A stretch of DNA of 10,342 nucleotides from Pontiellaceae bacterium (GTDB taxonomy: Bacteria; Verrucomicrobiota; Kiritimatiellia; Kiritimatiellales; Pontiellaceae): positions 1-10,342 of the forward strand of contig JAFGWS010000049.1 of NCBI GenBank assembly GCA_016937035.1, given 5' to 3'. The position numbers and the translations under genes are program-made. This document shows positions 1-6,929 of this stretch, in pieces; the first letter of the stretch is position 1; every line of letters begins with the position of its first letter. The notes under the pieces are model-generated. The model saw only the letters and a list, made by a program, of their open reading frames with translations. It was not told where the DNA came from and did not search any database.

Positions 1-85
1 AAGCTGAAAATTAGAGCATTTTTACTCCTCAAGGTGGTACACTTTGAATCGACCAGGGGTGGTACACTTTAACCGACCGCCGACA
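1..85. mobile_element. Terminal end of an IS21-like insertion sequence (partial)
   Basis: Two tandem near-identical copies of GGTGGTACACTTT followed by an AATCGACC or AACCGACC tail lie at 33-54 and 58-78, about 25 bp apart. Reading leftward on the minus strand, the likely element tip is TGTCGGCGG, starting at about position 85, exactly where the exonuclease reading frame stops resembling its family. IS21-family elements are known for ends beginning TG and carrying several internal copies of the terminal repeat; that is family knowledge, and the assignment here is inference. The transposase genes (istA/istB type) would lie left of the window, so the second end and the target duplication cannot be seen. 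The dispersed nature of the repeat also cannot be tested here. Confidence 0.5.
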
Positions 86-388
86 TTCAATGTCACAAAG
101 CAGAAATTTATAATCAAACGGCGCATTATGTGCCACCAAAGGAAGGTCTCCGCAAAAATCCGCAAAATCCGAAAGCACGTCACCTATCAATGGTTTCCCG
201 CAGACCATCTCATCGGTAATTCCATTCACTGCAGAGGCCTCTACCGGAATCGGACACCTTGGATTTACCAAGGTTCCATATCCTTCCAACGGACACGACC
301 CTTCAAACTTTACCGCACCGATCTCCACAATCCTATCTGCGGAAGGACGAATTCCCGTCGTTTCCAAATCAAATGCAATGAATTTCAT
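29..388 (-). pseudogene. DEDDh 3'-5' exonuclease (DNA polymerase III epsilon-like), 3' truncated
   Basis: The first 101 residues match the exonuclease fold of the DnaQ/RNase T family. The ExoI motif FDLETTG gives the metal-binding D7 and E9. VNGITDEM lies at about residues 54-61, and the ExoII motif AHNAPFDYKF lies near residues 86-95 with D92. The family is normally at least 170-180 residues and ends with an ExoIII HxxxxD motif. Here the frame ends at residue 119, and the last 18 residues are encoded by repeat DNA of the adjacent insertion sequence (positions below about 86). ExoIII, with its catalytic His and Asp, is therefore missing, and the product should be inactive. The start ATG is at 386-388 with no clear Shine-Dalgarno sequence. 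Before disruption it was probably a stand-alone proofreading-type exonuclease; the exact subfamily cannot be told. Confidence 0.8.
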
Positions 389-435
389 ATAGTACCAATA
401 TAGGATTATTTTACAAAGGGCTACCCATTTTCCAT

Positions 436-467
436 AAAAAAACCCGCTCGAATAAATCGGAGCGGGT
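436..467 (-). terminator. Rho-independent terminator of the secretin gene
   Basis: On the minus strand an 8-bp GC-rich stem (ACCCGCTC with GAGCGGGT, 442-449 and 460-467) with a 10-nt loop is followed immediately by a run of seven T (442 down to 436). It lies 24 bp after the secretin stop codon and 48 bp before the exonuclease start, so it separates the two minus-strand genes. Confidence 0.85.
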
Positions 468-490
468 CTTCTCTGAATGAATGGCGGGAA

Positions 491-2518
491 TTATCTACTA
501 GCCTGGAGGGCCCGTTCGCTCTCTGCCAAGGTCAAACCACGAACGTCAACCTGGGTCGGCTTAATATAGATGACCAGGTTTTTCTTTTCCGTGCGGGCTC
601 CTTCATGGCGGAACAACTTACCAAAGTAAGGAATGTCGCCGAGAATCGGAACCTGATCCCGATAGGTTTCTGTACGCTCGTCGATCAAACCACCCATAAC
701 CACGGTGTGGCTGTCTGCAACGGTTACCTTCGTCGAAACCGAACGGATTTCGAAATAGGGCATCTGAGCATATAAGGTCTCTCCGGTCCCTGATGAGGCA
801 CCTTCACCCTCCGCAACGTATGAGTTAACGGCCACAGCATACTGGTCAAAGCCTTTGAATTTAACAATTTTCGGCTCCAGCTCCATGGTTATGGTCCCGT
901 TTTCTTTAATCTCGGGCGTTACACTCAGAACAACACCAAGGTCAAAGTCTTCCCAGTCCTGCGGCGACACAATCGGAGCCGTACGCTGACCGGTTTCTAC
1001 ATCGTAATCCTGCGGAAAACGATGGATTTCCACCACGCGTATCGTAGCCAGCTCTCCATTTACGGTGGTTACCGAAGGACAAGACAGAACATCGGCAGTA
1101 CCTTCCTGCTCGAGCATCGACAATTTGGCCGCGACATCACCGCGATCAAAAATCATCGCAGGAAGAATGCCTCCATTCCCCATACTGGAAAGAATCCCGG
1201 AAGTTACGGCTTCCATCGCATCGGTAGAAGTACGGGTACCGCCAGTGAAAACACCTTCGGTATAAGGATTAGTACCAGCATAGGATTTTCCCCCCGGAGT
1301 GGTTTTATTAACATATGTCTGTCCAAAGACGTGGTTGGCGCTGTCTGATAATTCAAACCCTCCCACAGAACCGGTTCCCCTGACAAGCCAGTCGAGACCG
1401 ACTTCTTTAAGAGCCCCTTCGCTGAACTCAACAAATTTGGCTTCAATCTTAACCTGCTGCTCTGCTTCAAAATAGAGCTGTTGCTGGATCGCATTAAGGC
1501 GATTCTTGATCTTCTTGATATTGGCGGGTGTATTTCTGACCGTAACTTCACTGCTGTCGGGCGTATATGTCGCCACGCTGTGCCGCGGAGAGTTGATATT
1601 GAGGCTCTTAATATAATCGGTCAGATCAACCGGGCCGGAAGGAAGGTCTACCGAACCGCCGCCCCCGCCCAGATCGAAAATGTTGTCAACCTCATCCACC
1701 TCAGCATCGTCGGAAGGAGCGGCATATTCCGCCAGTTTCAGTCCGACCTCCTTGCTGACCTTAATGGTTGCATCTTCCATATCAATCGGCCGTTCATAGT
1801 CATAGGGCATAATGTAAACAGTGTCTGCATCCACTTCAAACCGAAGATCCGCCATTTCTGTGATAATGCCAAGAACCTTGTAGAGATTTACGTTCTCAAC
1901 GGTCAAACTAATATTGTTGCCCTCATATCCCGCATCCATGCTATCCGAACCCTGAAGACCGAGCACAACCATGTTGACGTTTTGGCCATCGCGACGACAT
2001 ACTTCAGTCAGATATATCACCGCATCCTGAATACTCAGGTTCCCGTTGAATTCGACAGCGGCAATCATGGTCTCTTCGAGGCGCTTAATCATTTTCTGCT
2101 TGGCGGCATCGGCAGCCGTGTCGATTTCTTCCGTATCGTCCGGCGTCAGATTAGTGAGTCGGGTGGTATCGTCCAAGGCCCAATTATCCTGAATCTCGCT
2201 CATTTGTTCGAGACGCGTCAAGTCACGTTTTAACCTATCGATCGAATTGACTTTGGCGTAAATACGCGAAAGGTAATCCATCGCGGCTGTATTGTACGGG
2301 TCTCCCTCAAGTACCTCCTTAAACGCCATTTTGGCATCTTCATACTTCTCGGCATTGAACAGCTCAACACCCATCCTGAAAATCTGCTCTGTCGACAGCA
2401 TCTGCTCCCCGCCTGCAGCCGGGCCGGCGTTAACGACCGACGTACCACTCTGCGCCAAAACAGCCGTACTCCCAGCTACCATTGCGATCACCAGAGACGA
2501 GATATAGGTTTTTTTCAT
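491..2518 (-). CDS. Outer-membrane secretin with TPR and STN domains (type II secretion / type IV pilus-type)
   Basis: A 675-residue precursor of a secretin, the multimeric outer-membrane channel used by type II secretion and type IV pili. It has a signal peptide at 1-22 (Lys-Lys, hydrophobic stretch, then VLA before Q23). A TPR-like helical pair occupies about 43-90, and a charged helical linker runs to 150. An STN-type small domain lies at about 155-240, and a second N-type domain at about 300-345. The secretin core runs from about 355 to 655, ending in the family signature VVMGGLIDERT ... VPILGDIPYFGKLF (607-636) and a final beta strand NLVIYIKP. The TPR-STN-secretin order resembles the Amuc_1098-type pilus secretins of Verrucomicrobia; that subfamily placement is from memory. 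A glycine run (284-288) sits between the N domains. The Shine-Dalgarno AGGGGAAGGA lies just before ATG 2518. No pilM/N/O/Q partner genes flank it, so the machine it serves is unknown. Confidence 0.88.
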   Translation of the reverse strand: MKKTYISSLVIAMVAGSTAVLAQSGTSVVNAGPAAGGEQMLSTEQIFRMGVELFNAEKYEDAKMAFKEVLEGDPYNTAAMDYLSRIYAKVNSIDRLKRDLTRLEQMSEIQDNWALDDTTRLTNLTPDDTEEIDTAADAAKQKMIKRLEETMIAAVEFNGNLSIQDAVIYLTEVCRRDGQNVNMVVLGLQGSDSMDAGYEGNNISLTVENVNLYKVLGIITEMADLRFEVDADTVYIMPYDYERPIDMEDATIKVSKEVGLKLAEYAAPSDDAEVDEVDNIFDLGGGGGSVDLPSGPVDLTDYIKSLNINSPRHSVATYTPDSSEVTVRNTPANIKKIKNRLNAIQQQLYFEAEQQVKIEAKFVEFSEGALKEVGLDWLVRGTGSVGGFELSDSANHVFGQTYVNKTTPGGKSYAGTNPYTEGVFTGGTRTSTDAMEAVTSGILSSMGNGGILPAMIFDRGDVAAKLSMLEQEGTADVLSCPSVTTVNGELATIRVVEIHRFPQDYDVETGQRTAPIVSPQDWEDFDLGVVLSVTPEIKENGTITMELEPKIVKFKGFDQYAVAVNSYVAEGEGASSGTGETLYAQMPYFEIRSVSTKVTVADSHTVVMGGLIDERTETYRDQVPILGDIPYFGKLFRHEGARTEKKNLVIYIKPTQVDVRGLTLAESERALQASR

Positions 2519-2864
2519 ATTCCTTCCCCTCTATACGAACACCACTCCCCCGCGCGTTCTTAAGGGTCCGCGGTCGGCGTTCAAATAACTCTCACCCTAT
2601 CATTCAGATCCATCCGGAGCACTCAGGCCCCTCCTCATAATCATCGTGTTTCCATCGGCCCACATCACCCGCTCCTGCCGGAGCTTGCCTTCACACACCG
2701 AGCGGCGCAACCGATACTACGCACAGATAATAACTCGCACACAGTATCAATTTCAGACCCGTGATCAAGTATATTAATCACCTCAACTTAACTTTCTGAA
2801 CGCGGGCTTTTTACCCCGGTTATTTACCCATGCCTTAGCGCGGGAAACCCCAATCAAAACAAAT
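2519..2864. other. Gene-free leader between trpC and the secretin gene
   Basis: This stretch of 346 bp holds no convincing gene. It must carry the secretin promoter, but no hexamer pair is good enough to call. A dyad GTGAT-N11-ATCAC (2761-2781) about 240 bp upstream of the secretin start could be an operator. No terminator with a T-run is visible after trpC, so read-through from prfB-trpC into the secretin gene is possible. Confidence 0.4.
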
Positions 2865-3644
2865 CTAAAGCTCTGACATTAAGTGCTTTGCAGCAATGCC
2901 CGGATCCGATTCGCGCAGCAGACTCTCGCCGACCAGAACCGCGTGAACACCGATTTTTTTCAGAAAAACAACATCTCCGGGCGTTTTAATTCCGCTCTCA
3001 CTGACCAAAGTTGCGGCAGCGGGAGCCATCACTGCCAGCTCAAATGTCGTCTCCAGCGAAGTGACAAATGTTTTCAGATTCCGGTTGTTGATTCCAATGC
3101 AGTCGGCACCGCAATCGATCGCGCGTTTCATCTCTTCCCGATCATGTACTTCCACTAGAGCGGAAAGCCCAAACGAACGGATCTGCTCCATGAATGAAAT
3201 CAGATCGGAGTCCGCCAACACCCCCGCAATCAACAGCACCGCCGACGCCCCCATCACCTTGGCATGAACAATCTGCCACGGATCGACCACAAATTCCTTG
3301 TAAAGCATCGGCAGAGAAACGGTCCCGCGCACCGCCGAAAAATCGTCCGCACCGCCGCCGAAATATTTATGGTCCATCAGGCATGAGATCGCCTGTGCAC
3401 CATTAGCTTCATAACTCCGAGCAATCGCGATCGGGTCAAACGGTTCACGAATAGCGCCGGCCGACGGCGAGCGCCGCTTCACTTCAGCAATCAATCCCAT
3501 CGGCGCACTGCGGAGCGCCTGCACAAAGTCGGGTTGTGCTGCGGTTCCCTCCACCAACGCCTCCAGCGCGGCGAGCGGCTGCTCCTGCTTGCGCGCTTCT
3601 ATTTCGATGCGCTTGTCCGCGCAGATTTGTTCTAAAATATTCAT
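2865..3644 (-). CDS. trpC: Indole-3-glycerol phosphate synthase
   Basis: A 259-residue single-domain TIM barrel that closes and decarboxylates CdRP to indole-3-glycerol phosphate, the penultimate stage of tryptophan synthesis, in the cytoplasm. Family signatures appear in order: AEVKRRSPSAG with E54 and K56, CLMDHKYFGG (about 88-97), LYKEFVVDPWQI with K116, LVEVHD with E165, GINNRNL with N186, and LVSESGI with E216 and S217. These correspond to the catalytic and substrate residues known from the Sulfolobus enzyme, and the length is normal for monofunctional TrpC. The ATG overlaps the prfB stop as ATGA (3641-3644), so it is probably translationally coupled to prfB. No other trp gene lies in the window, so trpC is detached from a trp operon here. 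The pairing with prfB is unusual but may be lineage-specific. Confidence 0.96.
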   Translation of the reverse strand: MNILEQICADKRIEIEARKQEQPLAALEALVEGTAAQPDFVQALRSAPMGLIAEVKRRSPSAGAIREPFDPIAIARSYEANGAQAISCLMDHKYFGGGADDFSAVRGTVSLPMLYKEFVVDPWQIVHAKVMGASAVLLIAGVLADSDLISFMEQIRSFGLSALVEVHDREEMKRAIDCGADCIGINNRNLKTFVTSLETTFELAVMAPAAATLVSESGIKTPGDVVFLKKIGVHAVLVGESLLRESDPGIAAKHLMSEL

Positions 3645-4735
3645 GATCGGTTTTTCTTCAGATAGGCTTCTATAAACGGATCAAGGTTGCCGTCGAGCAC
3701 GCCCTGGACATTACCCACCTGCTCATCGGTCCGATGATCCTTCACCATCGTATAGGGCTGCATCACATAGGAGCGAATCTGATGCCCCCACGCAATCTCG
3801 CCTTTGTCGCCATAGAGCTGATCCACGGCTTGGCGCTTCTTGTCCTGCTCCAGCTCATAGAGCCGCGCCTTGAGCATTTTCATCGCTGCGGCTTTGTTCT
3901 TATGCTGCGAGCGCTCGGCTTGACACTGCACCACCGTTCCGGTCGGAAGGTGGACAATACGCACGGCGGAATCCGTGGTATTCACATGCTGCCCGCCCGC
4001 TCCCTGTGCGCGGTAAGTATCAATCCGCAGATCCGACTCCACAATATCCACATCAATATCATCGTCGATCTCCGGCGTCACATCCGCCGCCACAAACGAG
4101 GTATGCCGGCGCGACTGCGAGTCAAACGGGCTGATACGCACCAGCCGATGCACCCCGCGCTCGGACTTGAGCAGGCCATAGGCATTCGCTCCGGAAATCA
4201 GCAGCGTCACGCTCTTAATGCCCGCTTCGTCGCCGGCCAGATAGTCGAGAATCTGCACATCGAATCCCTTGCGCTCGGCATAGCGGGTAAACATACGATA
4301 GAGCATATCCGCCCAGTCGCAGCTCTCTGTGCCGCCCGCACCGGCATGCAGCGTTAAATACGCGTTCGAGCCGTCGAACTCGCCGCCCAGCAGCGCCTGC
4401 ATTTCCAGCACAGCGAACCCCTGCTCCACCTTTTCAAGTTCAGCGGCGGACTCCGCCAACGCCTCGCCTTCGCCCGCTTCGGCCAGTTCCAGCATCACTT
4501 CCGCATCGTTAAGACCCGACACAATGACATCAAAGGGATCCAGCACCATCTTCAGCGCCTTGGTGGAGGAAATATTGGCCTTCGCCATGGCTTGATCGTT
4601 CCAGAATCCCGGTTGCCCCGCCTCCGCTTCCAGCCGTTCCAGCTCCGCACGCTTAGGGGCGATTGCTAGATATCCCTCCATCTCCGCCAACTGTTGTCGG
4701 AAGTTCTCAATCCTGATCTTTAGTTCGTCCAGCAT
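3641..4735 (-). CDS. prfB: Peptide chain release factor 2 (RF2)
   Basis: Releases finished proteins at UGA and UAA codons on the ribosome. The 364-residue length fits RF2. An N-terminal helical domain (about 1-110) precedes the codon-recognition domain, whose stop-codon-reading tripeptide SPF is at 202-204. The SPF (rather than PxT) identifies RF2 and excludes RF1. The peptidyl-transfer motif GAGGQ places GGQ at 247-249, with alanine at position 246 as in most bacteria. The gene is one continuous frame: the Y-L-D region where many bacteria have an in-frame UGA and +1 frameshift reads GYLA (residues 21-24) with no stop. An AGGA Shine-Dalgarno lies 6 nt before ATG 4735, and the prfB stop overlaps trpC. 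Its own stop codon is TGA, which RF2 itself reads. Confidence 0.97.
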   Translation of the reverse strand: MLDELKIRIENFRQQLAEMEGYLAIAPKRAELERLEAEAGQPGFWNDQAMAKANISSTKALKMVLDPFDVIVSGLNDAEVMLELAEAGEGEALAESAAELEKVEQGFAVLEMQALLGGEFDGSNAYLTLHAGAGGTESCDWADMLYRMFTRYAERKGFDVQILDYLAGDEAGIKSVTLLISGANAYGLLKSERGVHRLVRISPFDSQSRRHTSFVAADVTPEIDDDIDVDIVESDLRIDTYRAQGAGGQHVNTTDSAVRIVHLPTGTVVQCQAERSQHKNKAAAMKMLKARLYELEQDKKRQAVDQLYGDKGEIAWGHQIRSYVMQPYTMVKDHRTDEQVGNVQGVLDGNLDPFIEAYLKKNRS

Positions 4736-4761
4736 AATTTATCCTGTGTTAGAAGCGACCC

Positions 4762-4789
4762 AATATAGCGCAACCTGCGCCGCAGCCAA
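4762..4789 (-). promoter_or_regulatory. Candidate sigma70-type promoter for prfB-trpC
   Basis: On the minus strand a -35-like TTGGCT (4789-4784) and a -10-like TATATT (4767-4762) are separated by 16 bp. This predicts a start near 4755 and a leader of about 20 nt that includes the AGGA ribosome binding site. The match is 4/6 and 5/6 to the E. coli consensus; its use in this lineage is assumed. Confidence 0.45.
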
Positions 4790-4957
4790 ACTCTGCTTTT
4801 ATATTAAATAACTCACATTGTTGCCGAAAAGGAAGTTCTCGATAACCCAACGCAACAGGATGTGCATTTTTATTCCCTCAGGGAAAGGGTGTTTTTTGAA
4901 CTGCAAAATGTGCGTTATTAAACTGCTCTACGTAACCCCGGACGGTTCAGGATGGAG

Positions 4958-4984
4958 CGGGCAGGCGGAAGAACCGCCTGCTCG
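4958..4984 (-). terminator. Hairpin after hcp, probable weak or T-poor terminator
   Basis: A perfect 8-bp stem GCAGGCGG/CCGCCTGC (4961-4968 and 4974-4981) with a 5-nt loop sits 22 bp beyond the hcp stop codon. Two more outer pairs form past one mismatch. On the minus strand no T-run follows, so it may act as a 3' stabilising structure or a T-independent terminator. The rest of 4790-4957 shows no gene. Confidence 0.4.
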
Positions 4985-5003
4985 AATAAATTACTCCAGG
5001 CAC

Positions 5004-6599
5004 TTATTTTCCAAGGCAGTCGGCCAGATCGGCCTCGACCGTGGTGGTCGGGGCAATGCTGAAGTTGTCGACGAGCACCTGCAGCACGGCCGGGGTGATG
5101 AACGCCGGCAGGCTGGGACCGACCTTGATGTTCTTGATCCCGAGATGGAGCAGGGTGAGCAGAATGCAGATGGCCTTCTGCTCATACCAGGAAAGCACGA
5201 GCGAGAGCGGCAGATCGTTGACGCCGCAGCCGAACGCGCCGGCGAGGGCCACGGCAATCTGGATCGCGGAGTAGGCATCGTTGCATTGGCCGACGTCGAG
5301 CAGGCGCGGAATGCCGCCGATGTCGCCGAAGTCGAGCTTGTTGAAGCGGAACTTGCCGCAGGCCAGCGTGAGGATCGCGCAGTCGTTGGGCACGGCTTCG
5401 GCGAAGTCGGTGTAGTAGTTGCGGCCCGGCTTGGCGCCGTCGCATCCGCCGATCAGGAAGAAATGCCTGAGCGCGCCGCTCTTGACGGCATCGATCACCT
5501 GCGGGGCCACGCCGAGAACGGCGTTGTGGCCGAAGCCGACGAGAATGGTCTTTTCCGCTTCCGTTTCCTTGAAGCCTTCCGCTTCGAGGGCGGCATCGAT
5601 GACCGGCGAAAAATTCTTTTCGTCGCCGATGTGCTGGACGTCGGGCCACTGGACGAGGCCGGTGGTGAAGATGCGGGCTTTATAGTTTTCCTTCGGCTTC
5701 TGGATGCAGTTGGTGGTCATCAGGATGGACCCGGGGAAGGCTTCGAATTCCTTGCGCTGGTCCTGCCAGGCTCCGCCATAGTTGCCCACAAGATGCTTGT
5801 ATTTCTTCAGCTCCGGGTAGCCGTGGCAGGGCAGCATTTCGCCGTGGGTGTAGATGTTGATGCCTTTGCCATCGGTCTGCTTCAGGAGCAGCTCCAGATC
5901 CTTCAGGTCGTGGCCGGAAACGAGGATCGCCTTGCCCCGGACCGGCGTGATGCGCACGGGAGTGGGGACGGGATGGCCGTAGGTGCCGGTATTGGCGGCA
6001 TCGAGCAGACCCATGACGGTCAGGTTGACTTCGCCGGTTTTCAGCGCCAGTGCAACGAGTTCATCAACCGTCGGGTCCGGATGGAGCAGAAAGGCCAGCG
6101 CTTCGTGAAAGAAGGCGAAGACGGAATCATCCTCCTTGCCGAGGACGTAGGCGTGGTCGGCGTAAGCGGCCATGCCCTTGAGCCCATACAGGATCAGTTC
6201 CTGAAGGCCGGTGACGTCCGGACCGAGGGTGGTCAGGCGGCTTTCAATGCCGATCTTTTCGCCTTGGGAAACGAGTCCGTCGAGATCGTCGGGCAAGGTC
6301 CATTCGCCGCCAAGGTCCTTCAGCAGGGCCACTCCCCGGGAAATGATGCCGGCAATGTCGTTGGCGTCGAAGTTGACGTTGGTGACGGTGGTGAAGAGGC
6401 CCTCCATCACGAAGAGATCGGCCTTGCGGGTGGTTTCGCCGGCTTGGCGTTTCACATGGGCCTTTTCGGATATTCTTTTGCAGACCTGGATCAGCAGATC
6501 CTGCAGGGTGGCGGTTACAGGATCTTTGCCGCATACGCCGGATGAGGTGCAGCCGGTGTGCTGGCTGGTTTGCTCACATTGGTAACAGAACATATTCAT
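5004..6599 (-). CDS. hcp: Hybrid cluster protein (hydroxylamine reductase / NO-stress protein), class I
   Basis: A 531-residue Fe-S protein. The N-terminal cysteines C5, C8, C17 and C23 have spacing C-x2-C-x8-C-x5-C, the class I pattern of anaerobes that binds a [4Fe-4S] cluster. All ligands of the hybrid 4Fe-2S-2O cluster are visible: H230 (SGHD), E254 (THGEMLP), C298 (TTNC), C386 (GGCDG, the persulfide cysteine in homologues), C414 (LACGK), C439 (GQCND) and E473 (WYEQK). Homologues reduce hydroxylamine in vitro and act as NO reductases or S-nitrosylases under anaerobic nitrosative stress in the cytoplasm. AAGGAG lies 7 nt before ATG 6599, fixing the start. No hcr reductase gene is adjacent, as is usual for class I. 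An FNR/HcpR-like dyad lies upstream. The gene looks more GC-rich than the flanking accessory DNA. Confidence 0.97.
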   Translation of the reverse strand: MNMFCYQCEQTSQHTGCTSSGVCGKDPVTATLQDLLIQVCKRISEKAHVKRQAGETTRKADLFVMEGLFTTVTNVNFDANDIAGIISRGVALLKDLGGEWTLPDDLDGLVSQGEKIGIESRLTTLGPDVTGLQELILYGLKGMAAYADHAYVLGKEDDSVFAFFHEALAFLLHPDPTVDELVALALKTGEVNLTVMGLLDAANTGTYGHPVPTPVRITPVRGKAILVSGHDLKDLELLLKQTDGKGINIYTHGEMLPCHGYPELKKYKHLVGNYGGAWQDQRKEFEAFPGSILMTTNCIQKPKENYKARIFTTGLVQWPDVQHIGDEKNFSPVIDAALEAEGFKETEAEKTILVGFGHNAVLGVAPQVIDAVKSGALRHFFLIGGCDGAKPGRNYYTDFAEAVPNDCAILTLACGKFRFNKLDFGDIGGIPRLLDVGQCNDAYSAIQIAVALAGAFGCGVNDLPLSLVLSWYEQKAICILLTLLHLGIKNIKVGPSLPAFITPAVLQVLVDNFSIAPTTTVEADLADCLGK

Positions 6600-6644
6600 G
6601 ATTCATCTCCTTGGTTTGTAGTTTGTGTTCAACTGATGCACCCC

Positions 6645-6686
6645 AGTATGCATGCTTCAGCATAGTAAACCTTGATGCGGGTCAAG
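6645..6686 (-). promoter_or_regulatory. FNR/HcpR-like operator and -10 element of hcp
   Basis: The perfect dyad CTTGA-N6-TCAAG (6671-6686, reading TTGAT-GCGG-GTCAA inside) matches the CRP/FNR-family consensus TTGAT-N4-ATCAA at nine of ten positions. A -10-like CATACT (6650-6645, 4/6) on the minus strand puts the dyad centre at about -40.5 from the inferred start, close to the -41.5 of class II FNR-activated promoters. FNR-family regulators including HcpR are known hcp regulators. Which regulator acts here is inference. Confidence 0.55.
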
Positions 6687-6929
6687 AAACCAGAATAAAG
6701 CCGATTAAAATGTTCGGATTTTCGGCGTTCAGAACACAAAACGCGCGAAAAGGTTGCCAAGCGGAATTCCGCCCGGGTGCGCAACCCGCATGGCGTTGGG
6801 AAATTTCCGGCCAAGCGGCGGAATTGAGCGATTTCATAAAAAGAGGAGTGGCAAACGCTCAGAATGAACGCTACCGTGCCCAAATGGTCTACCGTTTCAA
6901 TTAAACCCATAATTCTGGAGGTAATAAAA
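6687..6929. other. Divergent intergenic region with inverted and direct repeats
   Basis: No gene is convincing here. The segment holds a 12-bp palindrome GCGGAATTCCGC (6761-6772), a small hairpin CGGGT-GCGCA-ACCCG (6774-6788), a palindrome GGAAATTTCC (6799-6808), and two related copies of CCAAGCGG followed by AATT (from about 6758 and 6811). AATTCCGCC (6765-6773) is the exact inverted partner of GGCGGAATT (6816-6824). It lies upstream of the thioredoxin-fold gene, so it could be a structured leader or an operator array. No clear plus-strand promoter was found. Confidence 0.35.

Noticed and set aside
4873..4897. Small hairpin followed by a run of T on the plus strand, terminator-like
   Set aside because: The stem is only 5 bp, the T-run is separated by 6 nt, and no plus-strand gene ends here.
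4885..4920. Radical-SAM-like CFLNCKMC (C-x3-C-x2-C) in a plus-strand frame
   Set aside because: The frame has no ribosome site and runs straight into antisense hcp; no other radical SAM motif follows, so the cysteines are coincidental.
4818..6545. A 575-codon plus-strand open frame antisense to hcp
   Set aside because: It is the shadow of the GC-rich hcp codons, with low-complexity Gly/Ala/Asp/Glu/Val-rich protein. Hcp on the other strand has every cluster ligand and a perfect ribosome site.
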